A stretch of DNA of 64,000 nucleotides from Atrichornis clamosus (lineage: Eukaryota > Chordata > Aves > Passeriformes > Menuridae). The notes beneath the pieces were generated by a model. That model was not told the origin of the DNA. It did no database searches and saw nothing but the letters and a program-made list of their open reading frames with translations. The position numbers and the translations under genes are program-made. Where the stretch lies: the NCBI GenBank assembly GCA_013400975.1, contig WBMZ01003475.1:1-64000 (forward strand), given 5' to 3'. This document shows, piece by piece, positions 1-12,422 of this stretch (within the stretch, counting starts at the first letter, position 1; each line of letters starts with the position of its first letter).

Positions 1-1469
1 GACAGGTTTTAACAGGTGCTAAAAGCTCTGCCCTGAATGAATTGCTTTGCTGAATCGAGGCCCAATCAAGCATGTGCTTGTGTTAGGGAAAGGATATATG
101 CAGCACATAAATTCTCTGAAGGGGGAGAGGAATATACATTAGGATATTTTTAGATGTCTATTTTTATAAATGCTTTCTCTCAATGGAAGTTGCAGAGACG
201 GCAGCACGCTCCTCTTTGCTCTCTCTCCACCATCCCTTTCCCCAGTGTATTTACTATGAAAGAGCTTTGCCGTGGGCAATACCCTGTATTGCAGTGGAGT
301 ATCACATACCAAAAACTTACCTAACATCATGCAAAAATGTGAGGGGTGGGTGGAGGATGGGGAGTTAGAGGTAAGCCTTTAAAAAGTTTTCCTAAAGATA
401 ATTCTTTTTAAACACTCCTCAGGCTTTTGCATAAAGATTGCAGAGTAGGCATTCCAGCAGCTTAGAGGAGCCCTGGATTTATGCTCTGTAATAAATGTAT
501 CCATAGGGTGCTGCGTCGTTGTAATGATAGCAAATGACAGTAAAATTAGGAGAATTAATAATGACCCAGCTGGAATAATTTAGCACTGTGATAAGTAAAC
601 TCTAACCTAATACTCAGCGTACTGGCAGAACTATTTACAAAGCACATTGAATTCAGGAGTCTGAGGGGAATCTTCTATAGAAAACAAAGTGAAACCCTAA
701 TCACAAACAAATGCCATAGCATGTCATTAAGAGGATTAAGTGGCTTGAAATTGATGTCTAAGGCATTTTGGTTGATTGTTGCTAAAAATACCACATGCTT
801 GACAATTATCTTCTGTTTGCCATCCTCTCTCCTGCTAGTTGTCTGTCATGCAGAATTATCCTTGTTTACCACCCCTGCCTCATACCAGGTCTTTATCTGC
901 GAGGTTTGCTGCTTCGTGCCAGAGCTGATCTGGAATTCACAGTCTGATGTGTTGGCACTGGTTGCTGCCAAACCATTAATACCTTGATAATAGCAAGGGA
1001 GAGGCCAGGTTCAGCAAACACTGGGCTGAAACCAAAATGGAACAGCACAAAACTTCTGGATTTAGCTTTTTAAATAAAAATGCCTGGGTATTAATTTGAA
1101 ATATTTTTTTTTCCTAAGAAATATTTTATATTTGAGTTAACAAAGTTCTGAAAAAGAATTTAAATTTCAGTGAAGCATTGTACAGATAATTGAGATTTAT
1201 ATGGATTTTAACTCAGAACAGCTTTCTGAATAATTAGTATTTCTGACACTTTGACCTTTGGTCTAAGTAACACATTTTTAAAGGTAGAAAAATTTCTTGC
1301 GGTGCCCTGCTTAGTGATTCCTTGCGTATTACCCCATTGGGCTGTGCTCTGCAGAGAGGAAGAAGCCGCAGATACATTCAGGCGAGCCAGATATTTCCGA
1401 GGCAAAGCCTTGAAAGTGGCAGCGTTGTATCTCAGTGGATGTCACCATGTGGATCACTTCCGATCTGCT

Positions 1470-1490
1470 CGGGCTGCCGCTGGCAGCCCG
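1470..1490. repeat. Perfect 9-bp inverted repeat with 3-nt loop
   Basis: CGGGCTGCC at 1470-1478 is exactly complementary to GGCAGCCCG at 1482-1490, with loop GCT. It sits in a local GC-rich, CpG-retaining patch of about 190 bases. No U-run follows and no flanking stem extends it, so neither a small RNA precursor nor a Pol III terminator is supported. It could be a structured RNA element or a palindromic protein site, or chance. Confidence 0.6.
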
Positions 1491-2167
1491 TGGAGAAGTG
1501 TTGCACCGAACGCACAGATACGTGATGTGAGCTGTGGTGGCTTCCATGGCTGTTTAATGTGTGTGAGCTGATTGCAGCCCTGAGCACAACAAGGCAGCAG
1601 GGCGAGCTCCGGTTCTGATTTAAATCCAGAAATTCATGGGGAGTCTTGCACTCTGTGCAGGTGGCCACGGGAAGCCCGCACGCGGAGCCTGAGGGTGAGA
1701 GCCTTCACCTGCCTCATGCCCTGCACCAAGCTGCCGTGCAAGCCCCCAGGATGTTCTGGATGTGTGTCTGGAATAGCTCCAGCTCCAACCTGATTCCACG
1801 TTCTCATTTGAAATATCACCCCTTGTCATTTTGGGGGCATTGAATTATCCCGTCAGAAAATGCGCCTTCAGCATCACAGGTTGGATGTGGGGGTTCTAGC
1901 AAATTCTTCTGTCTCTTGCCGCTTCTGTGTCCTGTGCCCAAGCAATGCTGTGCTACACTGGGCTGTGCTTCTCTTGTAGGTGGAGAAAATGAGCACTGGA
2001 GCTACTGGCATGTCTGCTCTGTTGGCAAAAGGATCAATATGTCCTGCATTATTTGAGAAAAGACAAGGGTCTGTTGTGTTGTGATGGGAGCTACACATAG
2101 ACAAAGAAACCCCAGGTTTTCAATTAGAAGTTTTGGGGTTTGTTTAAAATTTCCCCTTTATCAGTTT

Positions 2168-2206
2168 AATAATAATAATAATTATCATCATCATCTCAAC
2201 AACAAC
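2168..2206 (+). repeat. Compound trinucleotide microsatellite (AAT, ATC, AAC)
   Basis: Five AAT-type units (2168-2183) run into ATC units (2184-2195) and then AAC units (2197-2206). Three different trinucleotides abut within 40 bases, which is typical of slippage followed by point mutation. No coding frame crosses it. Confidence 0.8.
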
Positions 2207-3065
2207 AGTAATAAAAAGAACTGAATGTCCTGATTCCAGCCTCTTGGACAGTGTGAGATATTGATATTTAAAGCCAGATTATTTTCCCCCACGTTTCTGG
2301 ACTGCAGACAGCAGCAGAGGAGTTAGAGGAAAATAATTAAGGACAGCAAAGTTTTAAACTGTGGTTCAAACCGTTCCTTCTCACATAAGATGAGATGCCA
2401 ATTCCACTGACCTACTGCATTTCTTTCATGGAGTCTTCTGGCCTTCCTTGGCAGTATAATTACAGCACGGAAGTTTAGGCTGTAGTCTGGACCTAATAAT
2501 CCTGTTTTGAGGACACCCACATAAATAAATATTGATTGAAATCCTAGTTGCTGTCTCCATGAGCACTGCCTCTGGGCTGGTTCTTCAGTTTAACTCATGC
2601 ACTCTGCAGACCTCAAGGAGGCCTTACACCCAAGTCTGAGGAAAAATTAAGATGAAAACAGTCCCTCCTGTGTCTTGCTGATGGCCATGGTGCTGCAGCT
2701 CCTTAGTAACCCTGTACCTGCTGGGAAAGTCACATATGTATGGAACACAAGCAGGAAGGGTAGGTGTCTGCTTGGTGAAAGACACTGCCAAATGGAAGTA
2801 GGATTTGTGTGTAGACAGCAATCAAAATTAGCCTTTCATCCTACATCAAGGTAATACACAAATTGTTATGTAAGCATTAGTAACTTAATTGTATTACTTT
2901 GAGGATGCCTGCATAAATAAACATTGAATATGTTTTCTATCTTGCAAATGGAAATGAAGCTAAAATGCTGTCAAAGGTGGAGACTCCTCACTGCTGGTGT
3001 TTCTTAGCAGCCCTGCTATTCTGGCTGTGAGCTGGATTATTTTGAGTTACTCTTTCTCTTTTCAG

Positions 3066-3115
3066 TTGATTTAACCCAGTGTAGTCCTACATTTGGTGAG
3101 CATTTAGATGACCAG
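3066..3115 (+). other. Candidate 50-bp internal exon (low confidence)
   Basis: A pyrimidine-rich acceptor (TTTCTCTTTTCAG, ending 3065) and a good donor (CCAG then GTGAGA, from 3116) flank 50 bases. Only the frame starting at 3068 is open; it gives 16 codons beginning DLTQCS and ending at codon phase 0. The other two frames have early stops. I recognise no protein. Because the segment is short, chance occurrence is likely. Confidence 0.15.
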
Positions 3116-3379
3116 GTGAGACTCAGTCTTCATAAATTATTACAGACCAGTGGAAGTCCTTCACACTGTATAAAGGATTTTGGCTGCAGAACTGTAAAGG
3201 AGCTTGCTGTGAGTCACAACTGACATCTTTAGAAAGGAAAAAACAATCTCTTGAAAATACTATATAACGGAATATAAATAAAAGAAATGTAGTTGTATAT
3301 CAGAGCAATCCATTAAACATACACAACCTGCTGAGAGATACTGCAGGATCACTCACTCCTGTGTAAGTCAGCACATGAA

Positions 3380-3740
3380 CTCATTTTTTAATTTTTTGGC
3401 AGACTTACGAAGCCAATTATCCTGGTAATAAATATTCAGCTTTAATGGGCAAGTAAATAATTAATGTTATTGCCTTTGTAAATTTAGCTTTTCAGTTATA
3501 AATTAACATAATTAAAATAGTAATTTTTCAGTGCGCATTTTACCAGCCAAATCTAAATCAAGCAATTAAACTGTAGGTTTTTCACATCAAATGAGTTGAG
3601 TTTATAATGATTCAAACTGTGGGAATAAATTTGTTTTTCATGGTCAGATTCATTACAAAAACATGAAGAAAAGTATTATGCAGTAGATGTAATCAAGTAT
3701 ATTATTTGAAAATTATTAATATATGCTTTAACTACTTTTT
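3380..3740. promoter_or_regulatory. AT-rich block resembling conserved non-coding DNA
   Basis: A run of about 360 bases is AT-rich with many TAAT/ATTA cores and almost no CpG, without being a simple repeat. This is the usual look of deeply conserved vertebrate enhancers that bind homeodomain factors. Conservation is inferred from appearance only; no alignment was possible. Confidence 0.3.
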
Positions 3741-4825
3741 GTTGTCCTTCCACAGTGAAATAGGAAGGGGAAATCATATTTCCCATCAGTCTCTGGCACT
3801 GCAGTAATTGCTTGTGTATAACTGTAATGGCCACTGTACAATGGTTGTCACTGCATAGTGGTTGTCACATCTCTTTGGATTGATTGGAAAACCACAATGC
3901 ACAGTACTGATATGAAAAGAAAAAAAATTATTCTGTAGCCATTAACTTAAAAAACTCCAGTCAGTCTTCCACTGGCTGAAAATTTGATCATACCCTTTTC
4001 CTCCTCTATATATTGTTTTGTATTTTTCGTGATGAGCACGTGCCGTCCTCCCATGTCAGCCTTCCAGCTTAATGAGCAATCAGAGCAGTAATGCTTTTCT
4101 TGATAAGAACAGATGAGTTGGTAGGAACGTGTAAGTATTTCTACTCTGAGTGCAGGTCAGAGCTGGGGAAATTCAGCCCTGTCAGAAGCTGATCCCAAGG
4201 AGCAGAGTGTGTGGCTGCAATTTCAGGCTGGCTCAAGAGTTCAGGAGGTTGCATCAAAATTTCTGAATTTTCTTGTGAGACACAGTTAAGGGGTGTCTGA
4301 AACCATATGGCTTTTAAAACTTAGAAGCTTCAGGGACATCAGACTGTGTGAACTTGAGCCTTTCTCTGTTTTTTTTTTAACTGGGAATTTCCCAAGCACA
4401 TTTCAGTTTGTATGACTGATGTCAGTTTGAGACTCTTGAAAAGACTACATTTTGTTAGAAATGGGAAAAACTCAGAAGTGACTCTGACATTCACGTATAG
4501 ACAGGGACACACACAGAAAAAAATTGAAGTTTAAAAAATTTGGTCAGAGAAGTCCTGAAAGCTTGTACTGAGAACCCAGAGCTACAGACATTTCTAGTCT
4601 TGCAGCCTTCACAGATTATAATTTATCATGGGCTGAGCTGTCTATTTATAGCTCCTCAAAACGTTTCTAAGAGCAGCATTTTGCAAACTGCCAAAGGTTT
4701 GCAGATTTGTAATGAGTTCCTCGATGCACAAGCTTGCCCACATCCAAACCTGCTCATTGACATTTCTAAAAGCTGTGATTTCATAGTCCTTTCATGTCCC
4801 AGAACCCAGTGGGCAAATTTATCCC

Positions 4826-4885
4826 TGGCAAAAGCCCACTGAAGTCAGTGCAGTTACACCAGAGATAAATTCAGGTCAGTGAATT
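4826..4885 (+). repeat. Possible ancient amniote interspersed repeat fragment
   Basis: The phrase around 4830-4880 (CCCACTGAAGTCAGTGCAGT, then TTACACCAGAGATAAATTCA) resembles a common ancient repeat of turtle, crocodile and bird genomes, in which a 'CACTGAAGTCAATGG'-like phrase precedes 'TTACACCAG'. I recall the pattern, not a named family, and the copy is too short for a firm assignment. Confidence 0.35.
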
Positions 4886-7800
4886 TTATTTTAGTGTTGT
4901 TCAAACTGTTTGCTATGCAGATAGATAGCTATAGGCTTTTTTGCAGTATCCAATTGTTTAAGCCTTAGTGGACTGAAGAAACCCCCCACCTTTGAGCTGA
5001 ATTGGTGCTAATTGGCTTAAGTACATGCAGAACTACAGAATGGTTTTGACAACAATGTTGTTTGGAGTTTTAGAAGCACTTTAAAAAGAAGAAAAGTACA
5101 CTAAACTCCCATGCATGATATCTGTGAGCTCATATTTCCAAATATATTTTAATTGAACACAATTACGTGCTGGCTTGATGAACTGTGGGTGAGAGAGCAG
5201 GGATCCAACCACCTGATGGCACAGGCAGTTCTCTTGTAAGCACCACTCACTCTGTGTGTCAGTGTGTGCCTGTAGAAGATAGAAATTTTTATCAGTTAAA
5301 AGGCCAATTTCTGTCTCAAATGCTGCCCTGTTAGGAATAGTTTTCATCTGTATTTCATTATTGTGCTTTATCCATGTTTAGATTTAGGTGGAGTTCAGGT
5401 GCCTTGTGTGGTTTCTTTGCTGAGGGTGTCCAAATGAGTCTTTTCATCTCATGCCAAGCTCTGCCTGGGCTTAATATTTCTGGCTGGGATCTAATCCTGA
5501 AGTCAGCAGTCTTGAGCCATGTCTGACAAGAATTCAGCATCTTTTGTAACAAGGGTATTCTAAACTCCTTGCATGCGATGGTCCCCTTTTAGCTGTTTTG
5601 GTTTTCAGCACAAACAGAAAGATTGCTCTGAGGCTCCTGAGCACCTGAGAGCTGAAGGCAGGTCAGGCACTTGCTGTTCGGGCTGGCTCTGCTGGGTGCT
5701 GTATTTCTGCTCCATTCTTCAGGATTTACAGCACTTTAAGGCAGCATTTCCTGACAGAAGCAGTGTGACACTGCCTTATTTTATGGGTGAATTAGAGTAT
5801 TCCAGGTAGTTTGCTGACTTCCTGTAAAGTCCAGCAAACCTTCTCTCTCTGAGAGCAGGCAGCAGGAGGTGTTTGCATGGATAAATTCAAGATCTTTCTC
5901 ATGTGGAATGTGAAGGGGGATGTGTCTGTGTGATTGGAAAGGGGAGAGAACATTAAGGGAGTCTTGATTTGCAATTGCAGGTGCATGGGTGGCTGTGTAC
6001 TGAAGGGCCAACTTCTAGGGCTTGCAAGAGCTCCTCTTTCCTTTTGGTCCTTTTTAACTTGCATCAGCTTTCTCCACACTCCTGACACTTTTCCTAGAAA
6101 GCTTCAGCATCTCCCACAGCGCCAGGTCTGCTCTGGCCTGTTCTTGGCTGCCCAATGCACTCACCTGGCCCTCACAGTCCTCGTAGGCTGGTGCAGTCAC
6201 CTCCTCACCATTTTCTCATCCCTGATGCTGTGCCAGACCACGGTGTGCCCTCTCCTGTGTCCTCCTGCTCTGTCCTTTGTGTTCCCGTGGCTGAAATGAA
6301 AGCACTTAAAGGCTCTAGAGTTTTCCCAGACTTCTGTGCTGGTTACCAGCTCAAGTTGAGTTTGTTTTTCTTCAAATATACAATCCACATAGGAAAAAGG
6401 ACTTTTCAGAAGTTAGGTTGGTGTTTTTCAAGTGTCATTGTATTTGCTATACTTTCCAGGCTAGCATTTCAGGTCTCTGCACTGAGTGAGGGGCCTCTGT
6501 GTGACATTCATGGGCTTTGTTGTCTCTTACCTCCCCCTGGGTTGTAAGAGTGTAAAGCTACAGCAATGGGTGGGATTTTGTATGCAACAAATTTATCTAA
6601 AGTTTTCAGTCTGCAAAGTGACCAAACCCAATTGTTTTTCCTAATACAACTGAAGTTGGCTTAAAGCATCAAAGGAGAATCACACTTTAGATTCTCAGGA
6701 AACACAGCAGAGTTTGATGCTATGTGTGGCTTTTAAAATCAAAAGTTTGAAAATAATAACCTCAATTTTTGACGGAAAACCCTTCTCAGATTCTGGCTTG
6801 ACAACTGAGTGACAGCTGTGTGTCCTCCAGGTGCCACAGAATCCAGTGTACTTGTATTTTCTCTAACATTTGGGATACCAGCTTATCCCAATATGTTTCA
6901 CAGAGATAAACAATAACATTACAGAGTTAAATGACTTTGGAGATAAGTAACTTGAGCAAAGGACGAAAGGTTTTCTTAGCAGTGACATTCAACAGTAGGT
7001 GGACGCCTATGCATTTACTTATTAATTTTCCAACAGAAAATGGGTTAGAAGTGGCAGTAACACAAAGCAGGGAATCTCTGAGCAGTGGCAGATCAGGACA
7101 GCAAAGGCAATTGTTCCTTCTGACCAGTGTTAATGCAGGCCAGTCACAAAGCTCACTGATTCCAGTGAGACTAGAGTGCAGCCGGGGCCAGAAATGTTGG
7201 GAAGTTTTATCTGAAGAGAGAGCCCCTGAACCAAAACAAATAAAACAAAAACAAACAGTCATGTCTGAAGAAGATACAGAGAAGTCAGTTTTGGGCGGCA
7301 AAATGGAAATGCACTGAGTTCAAATGAGATTAAAGTTAATAGTGGTCAAGTTAATACTTTTGATAGAGAAGTGTAGTATGTGTATAAGAAGCTTTTGCTC
7401 TTCTATTCCTGATCCTGTAATAGGATCCAGTTATGTGCTGTCAGCTGTGGTAAAGAGATCGAAAGGTACTGGAACCTTCTAGTAGCAAACAGTGTTCTTC
7501 AACCTGGAATGTACTTGAATTACAGAATACAGAAAATACATCCCAGAATAGTCTCAGTGCACTTATTGCTGTGGTTGCAGAGTGGAGCCCTCACCCTGGG
7601 GACAGCCTGGCAGGGGTGTGTGGTTATGTGAGCCACAGGTGGAGAGGGGAAGCTGGAAAAGTGATTATCTGTCCCAGCTTTTGCAAAACATCTGTCTCTG
7701 GCTCAGTAAAAGAGGGATAAAGAGAAAAGAGGGAAAGAAAGGCACTGACTTTGCCCTACCAATGAGTTGAGGACTTTACCGTTCTAAATTTGGAGATGAA

Positions 7801-9639
7801 GCTTTTTAGTGTGCTGGGAAACAAGTTAATATTGATGCAGTGCACATGGGGCTGGGGAAACACTTCACATTTGTGATGAGGAGACCTGACAGAACCAGTT
7901 ACTCCCCACTCAAGGTGAATTACACTCGTAGCTAAACTGTGACACTGAGATGAGTGACGGGATTGTTTTCTTGTTAGATTCCCACTTTAAGTTAGAGTAA
8001 GAGGAAACCCACTTAGAGTATTTTCTATCAGCAAAGGCTGTGTGACACAGCTGCCTCTGGTACAAACCTGTCAGCTCTTGTTGGGAGAACTGGGTTCATT
8101 TCATTACTCGATTATTTTGACAATCTGTCCGGTTAAGTGCAGGCTCTTTGCTCCTCACTCTCTCCTAAATCTGGAAAGTGAGTTCAGCATTGCTGCTTTT
8201 TTTTCCCTACAAATGTGCTTCCAACCCTCTGAAAGCATTATTTGACAAGGACATATGCATTGCAATAACTTCATCATTGCTTTCCACTGAACTGACAGAA
8301 GAAACAGTAATCTCCTGAAAGAGCTTCAGTACAAGGGCAGATGTAAACATCTGAGCCTAAGGAGCCCAAGAGATCTTATTTTATAGTCTAACCAGACTGT
8401 AATAGTAGGAGTAATAATAATAAAAACACTTAATAGTGTAATGCAGCGTTGGCAGTGGGAGAGTTAGACAGTAGCCTGCAACTTAATGCTTTTGAACTTG
8501 AGAAGCAGCTTTGGTTCAAACACGCCTGCTGAAGAAAGGAGTTTATATTATTTCAAATTGGGAGTATTTCCATGGCATTTCTTGGATTCATTTTCAGAAA
8601 GTATTTGCTCATATGCAACAACAGCAAAACCTGTGCAGCATTGTAGCATTTTCTAACCCAGCAAGATATTAATCACACTCTTGAACCTCATTGTGTAACA
8701 TTCATGTTATTATGAATAGTTCCTACAATGATTAACCATTTGTTTCCTTTTTCCTGGATAGCATTAGTTTGTACGTGGATGACAAAAATCAGTGCTGATC
8801 TTCAGCAGCACCACAGTGTTCTATTGTATTAATCTCCATCAACATATTCCTCATTTTTAATTTGCCTGCATTCTTCGAGTTAATTTCCTATCACACCACC
8901 AGTCTCCACCAAATTTCTAATCATGGATACTATCACTTGAATTGCAGTTTTCACTATTTGTTTTGTTGGCAGGGAAAGGGGGGAAAAAAGCGCCTCAAAA
9001 CAGCTGAGTGCCACTAGTGCTGATGACTTCTGTTTTATTTATGTTTTCTACTGAGCTGTGATGAATGATAAAGTATGTCTGGGACACGGCTGTGGGCAAC
9101 ACTCTAAGTGTTGTAGCTGGAGAGGTGCCAGAGTTGCACTGCTACCAATTTTTTACCATTAGCCTTCTGGATGGAGGGACTCAAAGTCTCATTTTATTCC
9201 CTTCTTCACCTGTGTCACCCTTACACTAAATTAATGTGAGGCCTTTACCAGAGATGGAGCTGACAGGGTGAGCTGTCGATCCTCAGAGCTGCCCTGGGCA
9301 CCTGAGCTGTGAGGAGTCAGGAGCATCCTTGGAGATAACGGAGTGCTCTTGGCTGGAGCCTGTGCTGGGGCTGTGCTGATGCTGTCCTGGAGCTCAGCAG
9401 GAAGCGGGGAGCTTGATCCCGAGGATATGGCAAAGAGCAGCAGTTGTTCCCTGCTCGGCTGTGTGGGGACTCGTGTCTGAGGCTGTAATTAGCAGATATA
9501 CCTGCTAATGAATTGCTGTAATCCCCTGCTGGGTTCAGGGTCTGCTGTGGGATCTTTTTTCCTGCATTTGCAGAGGCGGGTGACCTTGCTAAATACTTAG
9601 TAGTAAAAATGTGTTTTCCCTTGCCGGTTTCACAGCCTT

Positions 9640-10030
9640 TCTTCTGGCACTTCCAGTGGAGCTCTTCTTTATTAATTGAAAATACTTACCCAAGTTTAGT
9701 TTTAGGCAAAGAGGGAATTTAGAAGATTAGACATGAACATCTTCCGTGTACCTGAATGTGTCATACACATCCACACGGATGCACACACATATGGAATTCT
9801 GATTTCTTCATGGCTACACTAGTAGTAAAAATAAAAAAAAATTAATATTTAAGCAAGGAGTTATGGTTTCAATTATTTTTAAGTCACCAGCCACTTTAAA
9901 TATTTAATCTTTTCTACGCCCAACTAATTTATTCAATTGCAGTTAGGTAGATTGTAATTAATTTTTGATGAGACAAGCTAATACTAATTTGAATATCTAC
10001 TAGAGTGTAATATTTGCTTGCAAATGTGTT
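9640..10030. promoter_or_regulatory. TAAT-rich AT block, candidate enhancer
   Basis: About 390 bases contain repeated TTAAT, TAATTT, TTAATTGAA and AATTAATTTT cores. They are not arranged as a tandem repeat. A run of A near 9833-9840 is the only low-complexity part. The composition fits a homeodomain-binding conserved element, but conservation is not shown here. Confidence 0.3.
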
Positions 10031-10790
10031 GTTTAGCTTCTAGACACCTCTTTTTTTGCCCTTGCTGAAGTTGCAAATGCTCACCAATGTTGTCATCTGA
10101 GGCCACAAGGCCCAAGCTGCACCTTAAGCTGTCTGACACACAAGTACAAGGATGATGTGCTGGGTCAGAGGAGGGTCCAGTCAGCTCCTGTCCTCACCCC
10201 ATCAGTGATCAATAGTTGTTGTCTAAAGACAAGTATGAGAACAGGGCAAATGCACAGCAAGGCTTCCTGAGAGAGTCTCCCAGACTTCATTGATTTGTGG
10301 TCTGGAAACATCCCAAGATAGAAACGGTGTCTTCAAATTTAATATTTGATCTTATTTGTTACATCTAAATTATATAGTTATTTTGTATAATTCATGCTTT
10401 CCATCAGCAAAGGACTGAGACTCCTCCAAGGGAAATACTCTCTTTTTACTGGAAAAATGTCTTGTCTGCCTTTTCTGATTAATGAGAACATCCATATGCT
10501 GGCTTTTGTGAGTGGAAGACGGATCTGATACCACTTAACTATGTTAACTGAATGTAAAAATTTGAAGTGGTGGGATAATGAAAGTACTTTGCAGTTTGTC
10601 AGTGTGTTCCCTCTGATCAAAGATGAGTGGGGGAGCACAGCAACTTAGAAACAACACAACAAAATACTGGGATTTCCAGTACATGGGGCGTTTTCATAAG
10701 TTCAAACTTGGTTTTGTTTCAGGTAGGGACAGTGCCAGCTCCCATAGAAGCTGCAGACTGAAATGGATGATTTTTTTTTTTAATCAGGGG

Positions 10791-10895
10791 TCATAGAATG
10801 GTTTGGGTTGGAAGGGGTCTTGAAGATCATCTCATTCCACCGTCTGCCATGAGCAGGGACACCTTCCACTATCCCAGGCTGCCCCTGCACTCAGG
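10791..10895 (-). mobile_element. CR1 LINE 3'-end fragment, avian type
   Basis: TCATAGAATGGTTTGGGTTG followed by GAAGGGGTCTTGAAGATCAT, a CCGTCTGCCATGAGCAGGGAC phrase split by mutations, and ACCTTCCACTATCCCAGGCTG is the reverse complement of the 3' end of avian CR1 elements. Only about 100 bases remain, so the copy is strongly 5'-truncated and lacks any reverse transcriptase region. It starts next to a T-run at about 10771. An open frame of 90 codons across it on the plus strand is an antisense artefact of the repeat. Confidence 0.9.
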
Positions 10896-11476
10896 TTGCA
10901 GTGATGATCTGCTCCTATTACTGTTACTTCTGCTACACAACTCAGCTGATGCTGTGGTTAATGCACAGAAATGTAGCACTGATTTTCTCAGTGACTATTC
11001 TGTGTTACAATTTATGAGTGGAAATGAAAAAGTAATTGTAACTGTGGTCTCCAGAGATAAAATCCCTTAAAAGCAGTAGAATTAGGTCTTCCTGCTGCCT
11101 GCAGATCAAACTACTGCAGCATCAGCCATTCCTATGCCCATAAGTCACTCAGCAGCCGTTTCAGTTGGCAGTCTGATTTTTCATGGTTGGCCTGGAAGAG
11201 GACAGGAACTCTGAAGGTCCACTTTTGTCCTTTATGTCTGAATTCTAGAGAGGCAGAAAGTGTGAAAATGTGTATGAGAAATGCAGTGTAGGGGTCTGCC
11301 ATCCTCACTCCTGTTGTGGGTGTCTGCAAGGTGTTCATCTTGTGGAGCCTTTAAGTGTGTACGTAACACAAACTACTTACATGAGGTCGAGCAAAGTAAT
11401 TAGTTCTAAAGAAAGTGAGTATATTTGATTGTTCTGATCTGTGTGGACTTTTGACAAAAAAGAAAAATGGTGTATT

Positions 11477-11505
11477 TGTGTATGTGTGTGTGTGTGTGTA
11501 TATTT

Positions 11506-11540
<35 letters not shown>

Positions 11541-11545
11541 TACGT
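11477..11545 (+). repeat. Compound microsatellite TG-TA-CA with dyad symmetry
   Basis: A TG run (about 11477-11500), a short T-rich spacer, a TA run (about 11506-11530) and a CA run (11531-11541) lie end to end. TG and CA arms are mutually complementary around the TA core, so the whole tract is a near-palindrome that could extrude a cruciform. It is probably polymorphic in length. Confidence 0.9.
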
Positions 11546-11904
11546 ACAGAGGTCCTGATCTTTCCTCACTCCTCACCTGTTCTGTGCTGCTGTGCCCAGC
11601 TTTGCTTCACAGGCTGTGTTGTCTGGGTGGGGGAAGGATGGTCCTTTGAGTGTTTTCTCCTATGCCAGGGATTAGGGATGAGCATTTGCACTTCTCAGTG
11701 CTGCTCTGGTTGCTGCCAGTGCTGCTGCTGGGGGTCCCCTCCATCACCATCTCTCACCTGGGTGTCTGCAGTGAGGCCCCCACATCCCTGCTCTGTGCCA
11801 GGGTCTGACCTCTTGAAAACTCTGAGCACATCCAGCAGCGATAGTGAGCTAAAAAATGTGGTGATACCAAGCCCCTTGTTCCCCGAAAACCCCAGGACAC
11901 TTAC

Positions 11905-12015
11905 CTGTCTCTGACAGTTGCGTTGGAGGCAGAACTGTGGGAACTGCTGCATGTTGGGCTGACAGTCATGACTTCCCATTTGCTCTAAGCTTTGAATTTC
12001 CTGAGTAAGAGCCAT
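11905..12015 (-). other. Candidate first coding exon on minus strand (low confidence)
   Basis: On the minus strand an ATG at 12015 lies in a good Kozak context (AAAATGG) and opens 37 codons (MALTQEIQSLEQMGSHDC...). The frame ends exactly at codon phase 0 at a strong donor, ACAG then GTAAGTG (intron from 11904 downward). The peptide is Gln- and Cys-rich with no domain I know. No promoter or CpG island is evident upstream. The frame continues open past the donor, so the donor is the only reason to stop here. Confidence 0.15.
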
Positions 12016-12422
12016 TTTAACGTGCAAAGTATTAAGACTGAGGTGGTGTCTCTGCTTTTAATATGAAAGTCCTGTTATTCTTCAGAAATGCCATAATGAA
12101 TTAAAATATTCCCTATGGAGAAGTGCATTACTTTTATACTGCGATGTTGGACTGGAATAAAAAGCAGCTGGGCTGTCATTCTTTTGCTGGTCTAGGGACA
12201 CTATAAAAGTACTGTAAAGCAAGAATAGCTTTGCACCACAGTTCTTGAATTCAGTGATTGCCCTCTGAAGGTGCCACACATGATGGATTGTCACAGACTC
12301 TCTGTCCTGCCTTGACATTTCATTCCTATCTGATGGTGTCTTGTGTTCTGCTCTGAATCTGCCAAACCAACTGACCCTAGAATTTAAAGCCACACCTTCT
12401 TCTCTTTTCTTTTTCTGAGCAG

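Larger units (their letters stand above)
1..3065. other. Unassigned non-coding DNA, left end
   Basis: No gene is recognisable. Open frames are short (about 60-106 codons), overlap on both strands and match no family I know. The stretch 420-640 is AT-rich with several TAAT cores and reads like conserved non-coding sequence. Between about 1370 and 1560 the sequence turns GC-richer with retained CpGs and holds a perfect hairpin (listed separately). A mixed trinucleotide repeat lies near 2168. Intergenic or intronic DNA is the safest reading. Confidence 0.6.
3116..10790. other. Unassigned non-coding DNA with AT-rich blocks
   Basis: No gene is recognisable. The longest frames (about 100-130 codons near 4540-4842, 5792-6547 and 6927-7317) are matched by equally long frames on the opposite strand and show no domain, so I treat them as accidental. 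AT-rich blocks with TAAT cores occur at 3380-3740, 8620-8960 and 9640-10030. A 15-16 bp imperfect direct duplication built on TGGTTGTCAC lies near 3840-3872. The part 9240-9480 is GC-richer but has no clear feature. Confidence 0.6.

Noticed and set aside
10798..11070. 90-codon frame on plus
   Set aside because: Its first part is antisense CR1 3' end, so the translation has no meaning.
11441..11914. 157-codon open frame on plus
   Set aside because: It reads through a TG/TA/CA microsatellite and shows no domain; the repeat itself keeps the frame open.
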